A stretch of 36,855 nt of DNA from Actinobaculum sp. oral taxon 183 str. F0552 (GTDB taxonomy: Bacteria > Actinomycetota > Actinomycetes > Actinomycetales > Actinomycetaceae), in assembly GCF_000466165.1 (NCBI RefSeq), contig NZ_KE951419.1:1-36855 (forward strand), written 5' to 3'. Below, in pieces: positions 16,715 through 23,878 of the stretch; positions within the stretch are counted from its first letter, which is position 1, and the number at the start of each line of letters is the position of its first letter. The notes beneath the pieces were generated by a model. The model saw nothing but the letters and a program-made list of their open reading frames with translations. It was not told the DNA's origin and did no database searches. Both the position numbers and the translations under genes were made by a program.

Positions 16715-17080
16715 ATGGCGCATTTGTTTTTCGACCATCGTTGGGCCGATCACGCCAAATGCGCATCCGAGGATGCGGATGCGCTTTTCGCCACCTCTTC
16801 AGCTCAGCGTGAAATGCGCGATATATGTCAGGACTGTCCAGTCCGCATCTACTGCCTGGCTGACGCATTGCAATCCAACATGCGTTACGGCCTGTGGGGT
16901 GGATTGACCGAGCGTGAACGCCGTCAATTGCTGAGGGCGAAGCCCAACTACCCTGACTGGTACGAATCGATCATGACCTCCTCGGATCCGCTCTTCGTAG
17001 CCCTCCGAGAGGGCCGCCCCCTCCACTTTTCGAGGAAGAGCCGCAAGGTCGCCGAGAAGGGGGGACAGGAGGGAGCCTGA
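16715..17080 (+). CDS. WhiB family iron-sulfur regulator (WhiB4-like by position)
   Basis: 121 aa from ATG 16715 behind GGGAGGAG; the frame is open further upstream, but this ribosome site decides the start. Four iron-sulfur ligands are visible: C16, C38, C41 and C47 (C-x21-C-x2-C-x5-C). They are followed by the GLWGG turn (59-63) and a basic C-terminus (RKSRKVAEK) for DNA contact. WhiB proteins carry a redox-sensitive [4Fe-4S] cluster and work with sigma factors or DNA. The position divergent to a ponA2-type gene is that of M. tuberculosis whiB4, so the WhiB4 label comes from synteny rather than sequence. A -10-like TATGAT lies at 16646-16651. Confidence 0.93.
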   Translation: MAHLFFDHRWADHAKCASEDADALFATSSAQREMRDICQDCPVRIYCLADALQSNMRYGLWGGLTERERRQLLRAKPNYPDWYESIMTSSDPLFVALREGRPLHFSRKSRKVAEKGGQEGA

Positions 17081-17164
17081 GGCAGGTCGCGGGCGTCGGT
17101 CGGCCGCACGGCGCGGCCGGTTGGACGTCTGTCCTCTCACGGGATGACGGGTTAAGCTTGCCTC

Positions 17165-17320
17165 ATGCAGAAATGGGAGTATGCAACGATTCCGTTGATC
17201 ATTCACAACACGAAGGCGATCCTCGACACCTGGGGCGACGAAGGCTGGGAGCTCGTGCAGGTCGTTCCGGGTCCCAACGAGCAGAATCTCGTTGCCTATC
17301 TCAAGCGGGCGAAGGACTGA
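17165..17320 (+). CDS. DUF4177 small protein (Rv3678A-like)
   Basis: A 51-aa protein running from ATG 17165 to TGA 17320: it starts MQKWEYATIPLI and has the core DTWGDEGWELVQVVPG, which is characteristic of DUF4177. There is no clear ribosome site; a possible -10 (TAAGCT) lies just upstream, so leaderless translation is possible. The gene ends 2 nt before the RidA start, so the two are probably co-transcribed. The same small gene sits next to ridA in M. tuberculosis. The family has no known biochemical activity. Confidence 0.85.
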   Translation: MQKWEYATIPLIIHNTKAILDTWGDEGWELVQVVPGPNEQNLVAYLKRAKD

Positions 17321-17322
17321 CC

Positions 17323-17823
17323 ATGAGCGTCTCCGAGCACCTCGCCGAACTCGGCATCGACCTCCCCCCGGTCGCCAAGCCTTTGGCCGACTACGTCCCG
17401 GCCACCGTCTCGGGCGGCCAGGTCCGCTCCTCCGGCCAGCTTCCCCTCGTCGACGGCGAACTCACGACCACGGGGAAAGTCGGGGCCGGGGTGATTCCGG
17501 ATACCGCCAAGGCCTCGGCCCGAACCGCGGCCCTCAATGCGCTGGCTGCGGCCGCTTCGGCGGCCGGCGGCGTCGATAAGATCAGCAAGGTCGTGCACGT
17601 GACCGTGTTCGTCGCCTCCGATCCTTCCTTCACCGACCAGCCAGAGGTGGCCGACGGGGCTTCGGAGCTCTTCGGCGAGGTCTTCGGACTCGCCGGAGCC
17701 CACTCGCGGTCCGCCGTGGGCGTCGCCGTCCTGCCGCTGGACAGCCCGGTCGAGGTGGAAGCCGTCTTCCAGTTGAAGCCGGTCGAGACCGGTGACGTAG
17801 TCGTCGCGTCGAACGCCGTGTGA
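17323..17823 (+). CDS. RidA/YjgF family protein
   Basis: 166 aa from ATG 17323, longer than classical RidA (~130 aa) and typical of the actinobacterial subgroup. The C-terminal signature HSRSAVGVAVLPLDSPVEVE is intact, including the arginine that in RidA enzymes holds the substrate carboxylate, and VSGGQVRSSGQLP is the usual N-terminal motif. RidA hydrolyses reactive enamine/imine intermediates; whether this subgroup does so is not certain. It lies 2 nt after the DUF4177 gene and converges on the crp-like gene, 195 bp away. Confidence 0.92.
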   Translation: MSVSEHLAELGIDLPPVAKPLADYVPATVSGGQVRSSGQLPLVDGELTTTGKVGAGVIPDTAKASARTAALNALAAAASAAGGVDKISKVVHVTVFVASDPSFTDQPEVADGASELFGEVFGLAGAHSRSAVGVAVLPLDSPVEVEAVFQLKPVETGDVVVASNAV

Positions 17824-18018
17824 CGCAGGCTCGGGCGAGGGTGCGGCGGCCGTCGCCTCGTCGCGCGGCCTTCCGACTGCGCGGTGTCACGGATTCCGTC
17901 CGCCCCGCCGCTCTGCGGCACGCCTCCGACGGCGTCCGCCTCCCTCTCATTCCGGCGAGTCGTCCGCTGAGGGCCCGGGCCTCCGGGATCCGGACGTCGC
18001 GGGGGCCTGTGGGCAGGC

Positions 18019-18696
18019 TCAGTGGGCCCGGCGCTGGAGGCGCGCCAGTTCGATGAGGAGCACTGCGCGGCCTTCGAGGCGGATCCACCCGCGGGAGACG
18101 AAGTCGGCCAGAGACTTGTTGACGGTTTCCCGGGAGGCGCCCACCAGGTGGGCGAGCTCTTCTTGCGTGAGGTCGTGTGCGACGTAGATGCCCTCGGGGG
18201 TGCGCTCGCCGAAGCGGTTGGCCAGGTCGATGAGGGCCTTGGCGACGCGTCCGGGCACGTCCGAGAAGACGAGGTCGGCCATCTGCTCGTTCGTATTCCG
18301 CAGGCGACGGGCCAGCTCGCGGAGCATGGTGATGGCCATGTCCGGATGCTGGTTGATGAAGCTCATCATGTCCTTGTGGGATAGCGAGACCAGGCGGGTC
18401 GGCGCGATGGCCGCCACGGTCGAAGACCGCGCCCCCAGGTCGAACAGCGAAAGCTCCCCGATGATCTCGCCGGGGCCGAGGACCGCGATGAGGTTTTCCC
18501 TGCCGTCGTCGGACGAATGGCTGAGCTTGACCTTCCCGTCGGTGACGATGTAGAGCCGGTCGCCGTCGTCGCCCTCCCGGAACAGCGAATCGCCCCGCTT
18601 GAGCGTCGTCTCGCTCATGAGCTGACCGAGTGCCTCAAGATCCTCCGCGTCGATGTCCTTGAAGAGCGGAACCGCCTTGAGAACGCTAGTGTCCAT
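18019..18696 (-). CDS. crp: Crp/Fnr family cAMP-type transcriptional regulator
   Basis: 225 aa from ATG 18694-18696, behind the strong ribosome site GGAGGAAAGGGAG; an upstream in-frame start is rejected for that reason. The N-terminal cyclic-nucleotide domain has the phosphate-binding cassette GELSLFDLGARSST (about 93-106). The C-terminal helix-turn-helix is LTQEELAHLVGASRETVNKSL. Length and sequence match M. tuberculosis Crp (Rv3676) and corynebacterial GlxR, which are global regulators. It is divergent to the endonuclease III gene, as in mycobacteria. The intergenic region carries several TCACA/GTGAG half-sites but no canonical 5-6-5 site. Confidence 0.93.
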   Translation of the reverse strand: MDTSVLKAVPLFKDIDAEDLEALGQLMSETTLKRGDSLFREGDDGDRLYIVTDGKVKLSHSSDDGRENLIAVLGPGEIIGELSLFDLGARSSTVAAIAPTRLVSLSHKDMMSFINQHPDMAITMLRELARRLRNTNEQMADLVFSDVPGRVAKALIDLANRFGERTPEGIYVAHDLTQEELAHLVGASRETVNKSLADFVSRGWIRLEGRAVLLIELARLQRRAH

Positions 18697-18810
18697 CTGC
18701 TCCCTTTCCTCCAGTGACCCTTTGGTGAGGATCACAATGAACTCTCACACTGCAACTTACCTCACATGCGCGGATTATTCGAGTTGGCCGGGCGGAACTA
18801 GTCTTGTGGC

Positions 18811-19521
18811 ATGCCCGTGAAAACTCGTCTTCCCAAGCGCCCGCGCGCACTTTCGGCCAGGCGTGAAGCTGCGGCGCGCATCCTGGAACGGCTGGCGGCC
18901 CTCTACCCGGACGCCGCATGCTCGCTGAATTTCGCGAACCCCTTCGAACTGCTCGTGGCGACGGTCCTCTCCGCCCAGACCACCGACGCGAGGGTCAACG
19001 CCGTCACCCCCGAGCTCTTCTCGCGTTTCCCGACTCCCGCGGCGATGGCGACGGCGGATCCACGCGAGCTGGAGGCGATCCTCCGGCCCCTCGGGTTCTA
19101 CCGCGCCAAGACGAAGTCCTGCCTGGGGTTGGCGGCGTCCCTGTGCGAGAACTACGGCGGAGACGTCCCGGAGACCCTTCGCGACCTCGTCACTCTGCCG
19201 GGCGTCGGGCGGAAGACGGCGAACGTCGTGCTCGGCGACGCCTTCGGGATCCCGGGGATAACCGTCGACACCCATGTTGGGCGTCTGGCCCGTCGATGGG
19301 CCTGGACGCGGCACGAGGACCCCGTCGGAGCGGAGGCGGACATCGCCTCCCTCGTGCCCGAAGAGGATTGGACGATCGCCTGCCACAGGATCATCTATCA
19401 CGGCCGCCAGGTCTGCCGTTCGCGCAAACCGGAGTGCCCCTCGTGTCCGATCGCCGACTTGTGCCCCTCCTACCCCCTCTTCGCAGGGGCTGAATACGCG
19501 GGCGGGCGCGCGGCGGGCTAG
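18811..19521 (+). CDS. nth: endonuclease III
   Basis: A 236-aa base-excision repair glycosylase/AP lyase for oxidised pyrimidines. The helix-hairpin-helix LPGVGRKTAN (129-138) contains catalytic K135, and D153 in TVDTHV completes the active site. Four cysteines, C202-x6-C209-x2-C212-x5-C218, bind the [4Fe-4S] cluster. No Shine-Dalgarno sequence is present; TAGTCT ends 6 nt before the ATG, suggesting a leaderless transcript. Gene order with the divergent crp is conserved in actinobacteria. Confidence 0.96.
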   Translation: MPVKTRLPKRPRALSARREAAARILERLAALYPDAACSLNFANPFELLVATVLSAQTTDARVNAVTPELFSRFPTPAAMATADPRELEAILRPLGFYRAKTKSCLGLAASLCENYGGDVPETLRDLVTLPGVGRKTANVVLGDAFGIPGITVDTHVGRLARRWAWTRHEDPVGAEADIASLVPEEDWTIACHRIIYHGRQVCRSRKPECPSCPIADLCPSYPLFAGAEYAGGRAAG

Positions 19522-19587
19522 CGGATCGCCTCCTCCGGGGCCGTCGAGGGCGGACGGCAGAGGCCGCTGCGGAGCCGGGCGGATCGC

Positions 19588-20505
19588 CTATCTCAGGCTT
19601 ACGAGGTACTCGAGGATGGCCGATGTCACGGCTTCTGGGGATTCTTCGTGGACGAAGTGCCCGGCGTCGGGCACTTCGATGTAGCGGTAGATTCCACGGG
19701 CGAATTCGATGTCCTTGTGCCAGGCCCGGCCCGGCAGAAGGGGGTTGAGCTTGCCGCGGATCGCCCAGACCGGAACGTGCACCGGCCGCCTCGTGATCTC
19801 CATGTGCCTGCGGCCGTTGACTCGCGAGAGCGAGGTGTAGGACCAGCGGAGCTGTTCCAGCGCAGTGGAGGCGGCCTCCGGCAGGCGGAGTGCCGCGGCG
19901 TACTTGTCGGCCTGGCTAGACGCGCCGGTGTTCCCGGGCGCCGACCAGTTCTGGATGAGCCTGCCCAAGGTCGCGGGCGAGGAGATGTTCCTGCGCGCCA
20001 GCGGGGGAATGAGCGTGCGCACCACGTTTCGCCATGTTTTGAAGGTGACGTGGAGTCCCGCTCGCTGAAGGGTGCGGGGATGCGGCGCCGACACCGTCAC
20101 GATCCCCTCGACGAGGTCGGGCTCCAGAGCCGCCGCGGACCAGGCGAGCTGACCGCCTCGACCGTGCCCGATGACGACGAGGCGGGATGCGCCCAGGCTC
20201 CGCGCGACGGCGCCGAGGTCTTCGGTGAGAGTGAGGCCGTCCTCGCTGTTGGGAGTCTTGTCCGAACCGCCGATCCCTCGTTGGTCGATCGCCGCGACCT
20301 CGTAGCCCGCTTCGGCTATGGCCTCGATCTGATTGCGCCATGCCCACCAGAATTCCGGGAAGCCGTGGACGAGCAGCACGAGCGGGAGGTCGTCGCGGTG
20401 CTCGCCCATGTGAGCGAGGTGGAATTGGCATCCGCCGGCCTGGATGAGGCGGTGCTGCCAGGGGCCGGGAAGGAACAGAACGGAATTATCGGCTGGTGCG
20501 GACAT
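19588..20505 (-). CDS. alpha/beta-hydrolase-fold protein with degenerate catalytic triad
   Basis: 305 aa, epoxide-hydrolase/haloalkane-dehalogenase type by sequence: oxyanion motif HGFP (47-50), FWWAWRNQI, DQRGIGGSD (74-82) and a C-terminal DAGHFVHEE. The nucleophile elbow reads G113-H-G-R-G, with glycine where Asp or Ser should be. The region after strand 7 reads RGKLNPLL where an acid (usually GxxDP) is expected. Only the histidine of the triad is clear, so classical hydrolase chemistry is doubtful. M. tuberculosis has ephE (Rv3670) near nth, so this may be the positional equivalent. It follows the 382-aa membrane protein by 51 bp on the same strand and converges on nth. Confidence 0.85.
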   Translation of the reverse strand: MSAPADNSVLFLPGPWQHRLIQAGGCQFHLAHMGEHRDDLPLVLLVHGFPEFWWAWRNQIEAIAEAGYEVAAIDQRGIGGSDKTPNSEDGLTLTEDLGAVARSLGASRLVVIGHGRGGQLAWSAAALEPDLVEGIVTVSAPHPRTLQRAGLHVTFKTWRNVVRTLIPPLARRNISSPATLGRLIQNWSAPGNTGASSQADKYAAALRLPEAASTALEQLRWSYTSLSRVNGRRHMEITRRPVHVPVWAIRGKLNPLLPGRAWHKDIEFARGIYRYIEVPDAGHFVHEESPEAVTSAILEYLVSLR

Positions 20506-20556
20506 GCATTCTTTCTGTATGTGGTTCTACGCCCGTTCGACGCGTCTGTGCCGGAT

Positions 20557-21705
20557 TCAGCCTTCCAGGAGCAGACGGTCGGCGATGTCATAGCCTCGCC
20601 GTCGCGCGGAATGGCAGACCAGTCCCGTCAGGAGCAGGGCCGCCCCGAAGACTAGCATGCGGCCCGTCCCCAGGTCTGCGCGCAGGTACTCGGCGATGTT
20701 CGCGGCCACGCCCCCCGCTCCGTCCGCCGCTGAGTCGACGATGTGCAGGAGCGTCGAGTCGGTCCACTTGGGAAGGAGGATTCCCACGGCCCCCAGGGCT
20801 GAGACGGCCATGCCGGTGAGAACGGCGCCCAACGAGGAGGACCGGGCTAGGAACCACACAGCGGCCGCGACGGCGATTCCCCCCGCCAGCTCCCCGGCGG
20901 CTGCGAAGTTCGCGTGGCCCTCCGCCGCCCTCTCCACGGTGAGGGAGAGCCTGGCGTTCGCGTCCGTCAGGAGATACCAGGCGACCGGCACGAGGGCGAG
21001 ACTCGCCGCGAATACGCCGGCACGCATCCATCCGGCGACGATCGGGCGAGGCGGAAGGGCCCCGAGAGGGCGGGAGGCGTCGGGAGGTTCGGCGGCCGGT
21101 TCCGGCTGGGGTGCGAACACCCAGTCGTCTTGGACGTCGTCCGCCGGTGCGGGCGGCACCTGAGGCGGGTAGGCATAGGGTTCGGGCGGAGTCCGGGTCT
21201 CCTCGGGTCCTCGAGCGAGGGCCGCCGTCGGCGTCGACTCCGAGGGGTGAGGCGGCGGGCCGGGCGGTGGAGGGGAGGCTGCGCCGACGGAGGCGATCGG
21301 GCGATCCGCGGCGGGAACGGCCGGAGAGGCGGACTCCGGAAGGGGCAGGCCGACCGTGGGAGTGGTCAAACGCTGTGTCGGCAGGGAATCCGCGGACGCA
21401 GGCGTGGAGACCGAATCCACTTTCCCGAGGTATCCCGTGGACGCCGAGTCTGCCGAGACCGAGGATGAGGCGCTGTGGGCCGATTCCGAGAGGGGGGTGG
21501 CCGTCGTCGCAGAGGGGGCGTTGGAAGCGGTGGGTGATTCGGGTTCAGCCTGCTTGAGAGGTGTGGCGAGATCGAATGGGTCGCCGTCGGCCGTGTCGGC
21601 GGGACCGTCGCCCGGAACCGCGCCGTCGGGCAGAGGGGCGAGGATATCCTCTGCCTGCGAAGGGGCGCGATCGCGGGAGTTGTAGGGATCGGTCGGAGTG
21701 GACAC
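20557..21705 (-). CDS. Pro/Ser-rich membrane protein, four C-terminal helices
   Basis: 382 aa from a GTG at 21703-21705 with the ribosome site AAGGAGG. Residues 1-220 are disordered and rich in Pro, Ser, Ala and Thr, with a poly-proline stretch (PPPPGPPPHP). The last 160 residues hold about four membrane helices, starting with AGVFAASLALVPVAWYLL and ending with LVFGAALLLTGLVCHSA. I do not recognise the family. It lies directly upstream of the hydrolase-like gene with a 51-bp gap, so they may share a transcript. The topology suggests a cytoplasmic flexible tail anchored by a small membrane domain. Confidence 0.8.
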   Translation of the reverse strand: MSTPTDPYNSRDRAPSQAEDILAPLPDGAVPGDGPADTADGDPFDLATPLKQAEPESPTASNAPSATTATPLSESAHSASSSVSADSASTGYLGKVDSVSTPASADSLPTQRLTTPTVGLPLPESASPAVPAADRPIASVGAASPPPPGPPPHPSESTPTAALARGPEETRTPPEPYAYPPQVPPAPADDVQDDWVFAPQPEPAAEPPDASRPLGALPPRPIVAGWMRAGVFAASLALVPVAWYLLTDANARLSLTVERAAEGHANFAAAGELAGGIAVAAAVWFLARSSSLGAVLTGMAVSALGAVGILLPKWTDSTLLHIVDSAADGAGGVAANIAEYLRADLGTGRMLVFGAALLLTGLVCHSARRRGYDIADRLLLEG

Positions 21706-21793
21706 AGGGCCTCCTTGGTCGTTGCATTCCCGAGACTACGCGAATATCGGCGAATCTAAGAAGGCAACGCCGCAGGGCCGTGTGAAATCGAAC

Positions 21794-21822
21794 CGGAGGG
21801 CGGTGAGAAGAACCGCCCTCCG
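21794..21822 (-). terminator. terminator hairpin after lipoprotein 1
   Basis: An 11-bp perfect stem CGGAGGGCGGT/ACCGCCCTCCG with a 7-nt loop, 46 nt after the lipoprotein stop. On the minus strand it is followed by GGTTCGATTTC, a short T run. Confidence 0.55.
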
Positions 21823-21868
21823 CTGCATTGAGACGTCGAGTCTATGAGTGTGCGTGTATGGAAGCGTA

Positions 21869-22255
21869 TTACTTGGTGGCCGATGGAGAATTCTGACCGC
21901 CAGATTTTATGAGTTCACTGACGCACTCTTTTGAGGCGGTTTGAAGAGTCGTTTGATCTTTAGCGGAGAGGGTTTCTTTCTTTTTACTGCCGCTAGAAGA
22001 CTTATTGCCTTTTGCAATTATTTTCATGGTGGAATCATCGACTTTACCATTGATTTTCTGATAAATGCATTCCGCCAACTGCTTCAGTCGCGCTTCAGGG
22101 ATTCTTTTAGAGACCGACTTCATTCCGGTGACGTAACCCTTTGTGAATTCTTCCTTCGTGACTTTAGCGTCGTCTTTGCCGTCGCCACCACAGGCGGCCA
22201 GGGAGAAAGCGAGACCGAAAGCCGCCAAAAGGGAGGCCGTCTTCTTGATCCGCAT
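21869..22255 (-). CDS. lipoprotein 1 of a tandem paralogous family
   Basis: 128 aa, with ATG 22253-22255 behind AAAGGAG. The signal sequence is lysine-led and ends in the lipobox LAAC (cleavage before C22), so the mature protein is membrane-anchored on the outside. The mature part is Lys-rich and contains the family core ECIYQKINGKVDDSTMK and a later cysteine in SKECVSEL. With the two genes to the right it shares an F-x-x-G-Y-type helix, the ECIY core and a third cysteine; I know no name for the family. G+C is lower than that of its neighbours (mid-40s % in a sampled line). A promoter candidate lies at 22360-22390. Confidence 0.85.
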   Translation of the reverse strand: MRIKKTASLLAAFGLAFSLAACGGDGKDDAKVTKEEFTKGYVTGMKSVSKRIPEARLKQLAECIYQKINGKVDDSTMKIIAKGNKSSSGSKKKETLSAKDQTTLQTASKECVSELIKSGGQNSPSATK

Positions 22256-22359
22256 GGAAACTCCTTTGCGTAGAACCCGCTCCGCATCGCCGGGCGAGTG
22301 TGCTGATTGCTCTTGTATCGATCTGGATCGGCCCGCTTCGCCCGCCCAGTCTGCCGGGG

Positions 22360-22390
22360 ATCATATCGTGAATCCGCGATGGGGAGCCAA
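22360..22390 (-). promoter_or_regulatory. putative promoter of lipoprotein 1
   Basis: Minus-strand TTGGCT (22385-22390) and TATGAT (22360-22365) are spaced by 19 bp, about 100 nt upstream of the start codon. The rest of 22256-22548 shows no gene. Confidence 0.35.
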
Positions 22391-22548
22391 TCGGTTCGCG
22401 TGCTCCGCCGTCGCGTCCTCGGGCGGGGATTGCGTGAGCCGGAGGAGGCGATGACGGGTACGTGTGGAGTATATGGGCGAGGAGGAGTGCGGCGTCGCCG
22501 CTGAGGTGTGATTCCCCTCCTTTTTCGCCAACGGTGTGAGAAAGTTAA

Positions 22549-22893
22549 CTAATTAGTTTTCGTAGCTTTAGGTTTGCTTACGAAATTTTTACAATCTTTT
22601 TGCGCTTTTTCAATGCGTGAAAAATCATTGGAATTAATTCTATTCCTTTTAACATTTTTTACTTTTTTTAAAGTTGAATTTTTCACTTTATCTTTGATTT
22701 TGTCATAAATGCATTCTCCAAATCTAATTACATACTCTTCCTGTTGTTTACCATGAATTTTCTGGCTTTGCTTCACTAACTTAAGATAACCCTGCGAAAA
22801 TTGTTCTTTGCTCACAGCATCTTCTCCGCAGGACACGAGGGAGAAGGCCAGTGACGGAACTGCCACGCAAGCCGCGATTTTCCTTAACTTCAT
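22549..22893 (-). CDS. lipoprotein 2, paralogue with very AT-rich sequence
   Basis: 114 aa, with ATG 22891-22893 behind AGGGAG. Signal peptide and lipobox LVSC (C22) precede a short, very basic mature protein. The family core reads ECIYDKIKDKVKNSTLKK, and the third cysteine is in QKDCKNF. Codon use is extreme for this window: long A/T runs, with sampled lines of roughly 17-37 % G+C. Yet the protein clearly aligns with its GC-rich neighbours, so it is a real gene and either horizontally acquired or under unusual composition pressure. A 12-bp palindrome AACTAATTAGTT lies across its stop codon. Confidence 0.85.
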   Translation of the reverse strand: MKLRKIAACVAVPSLAFSLVSCGEDAVSKEQFSQGYLKLVKQSQKIHGKQQEEYVIRFGECIYDKIKDKVKNSTLKKVKNVKRNRINSNDFSRIEKAQKDCKNFVSKPKATKTN

Positions 22894-22980
22894 AATGACT
22901 CCCTTGGTTCTCGAGCGCTTCTTCCGACTTTAACAGTTCAATCGAAGTGCGTTCAAGTGCGCAATTCGACGTAGGTGAAC

Positions 22981-23012
22981 GCCCCTGCGCGGACATGGCG
23001 CCGCGCAGGGGC
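22981..23012 (-). terminator. hairpin after lipoprotein 3
   Basis: A perfect 12-bp stem GCCCCTGCGCGG/CCGCGCAGGGGC with an 8-nt loop begins 8 nt after the lipoprotein 3 stop. No T run follows, but the stem is strong and well placed, separating this gene from lipoprotein 2. Confidence 0.55.
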
Positions 23013-23020
23013 TGTGGGAC

Positions 23021-23587
23021 TCACCTGAGGCCTTGCTTGAGCTTCTGTCCGCACGTGGTGCCCGCCTGCATGAAGATCTGGCGTTCCTGCGCGGTTCCTG
23101 GAGTGTCCATTCCTCTGGACATCGTCTCGAGGACGGAATTCCTGACTTTTCCGTTGACTTCGTCGTAGATGCATTCGCTCAGCCTCGTGATCATGCTGTC
23201 CGGAGCCGAGGGATACGAGCGTTTGAAGATCTTCGAAGCCCCTTGGACGAATGTCTCCTTGGCGACGGGCGCGCCGTTGTTCGAAAGAGACGGCCCATTG
23301 CTCGGAAGGGAGGGAAGGGAAGGAAGGGAAGGGCGGTACGTCGGGAAGGACGGCCGGGATGTCGAGAAGGAGGGGCGATACGTCGGCAGGGACGGCCCGG
23401 ACGTCGGATTGCGGACGATGGGGGATGCCCCGGTTTTGCCGGAGGGGCTCTCCTTCGACTGCGATGTGCCGCCGCTATCCCCGCCGAACGGACTGTCGCC
23501 TTTGGAGTCCTTGTCGTCGCTGCATGCGGAGAGGGAGAGTGCCAGGGCGGGGACGGCCAGGCAGACTGCGAATTTCTTGAGGAGCAT
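23021..23587 (-). CDS. lipoprotein 3, paralogue with Pro/Ser stalk
   Basis: 188 aa from ATG 23585-23587 (AAAGGATC ribosome site); the open frame further upstream is not coding. Signal peptide and lipobox LSAC (C22) are followed by a Gly/Ser-rich linker and a stalk of repeated YRPSF/PSLP units (about residues 65-105). The conserved domain follows: FVQGASKIF, core ECIYDEVNGKVRNSVLE and a final cysteine in GTTCGQKL. Compared with its two paralogues the domain is held further from the membrane. G+C is high, like the rest of the window. It is divergent to the pilus locus, with 291 bp between them. Confidence 0.88.
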   Translation of the reverse strand: MLLKKFAVCLAVPALALSLSACSDDKDSKGDSPFGGDSGGTSQSKESPSGKTGASPIVRNPTSGPSLPTYRPSFSTSRPSFPTYRPSLPSLPSLPSNGPSLSNNGAPVAKETFVQGASKIFKRSYPSAPDSMITRLSECIYDEVNGKVRNSVLETMSRGMDTPGTAQERQIFMQAGTTCGQKLKQGLR

Positions 23588-23878
23588 TCGTGATCCTTTG
23601 TCGAGTGCCCGCCTTGTGCGTGGGAGCGGGCAGCTGAAAGATTTGGCGTTCGGGACGGAGCGTCCCACCCGCGAGCTTAGCGGCGTGGAAGGGCCTGGGC
23701 CATGGGGCCGTCTCCCCTTTTTTCGCCTGTGGGCTCGGTGGGTTTCCGTTCCCGGCCGTCCGGGCGTCTTCGGTGATTTCACGGGGCGTGCGTTGGCGCA
23801 TCGATTAGCGGTCCACATAGGGCTTTCGCGACCGTTTGATCCACACATGGACACACGGGGCTGGCGATCGGATTCTCT

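Noticed and set aside
18724-18749. Canonical CRP/GlxR site (TGTGA-N6-TCACA) before crp
   Set aside because: Half-sites are present but at wrong spacings (3 or about 14 bp); recorded only as a half-site cluster.
23706-23733. Terminator-like GGGG/CCCC hairpin with a T6 run, plus strand
   Set aside because: The stem is only 4 bp and no plus-strand gene ends upstream of it.
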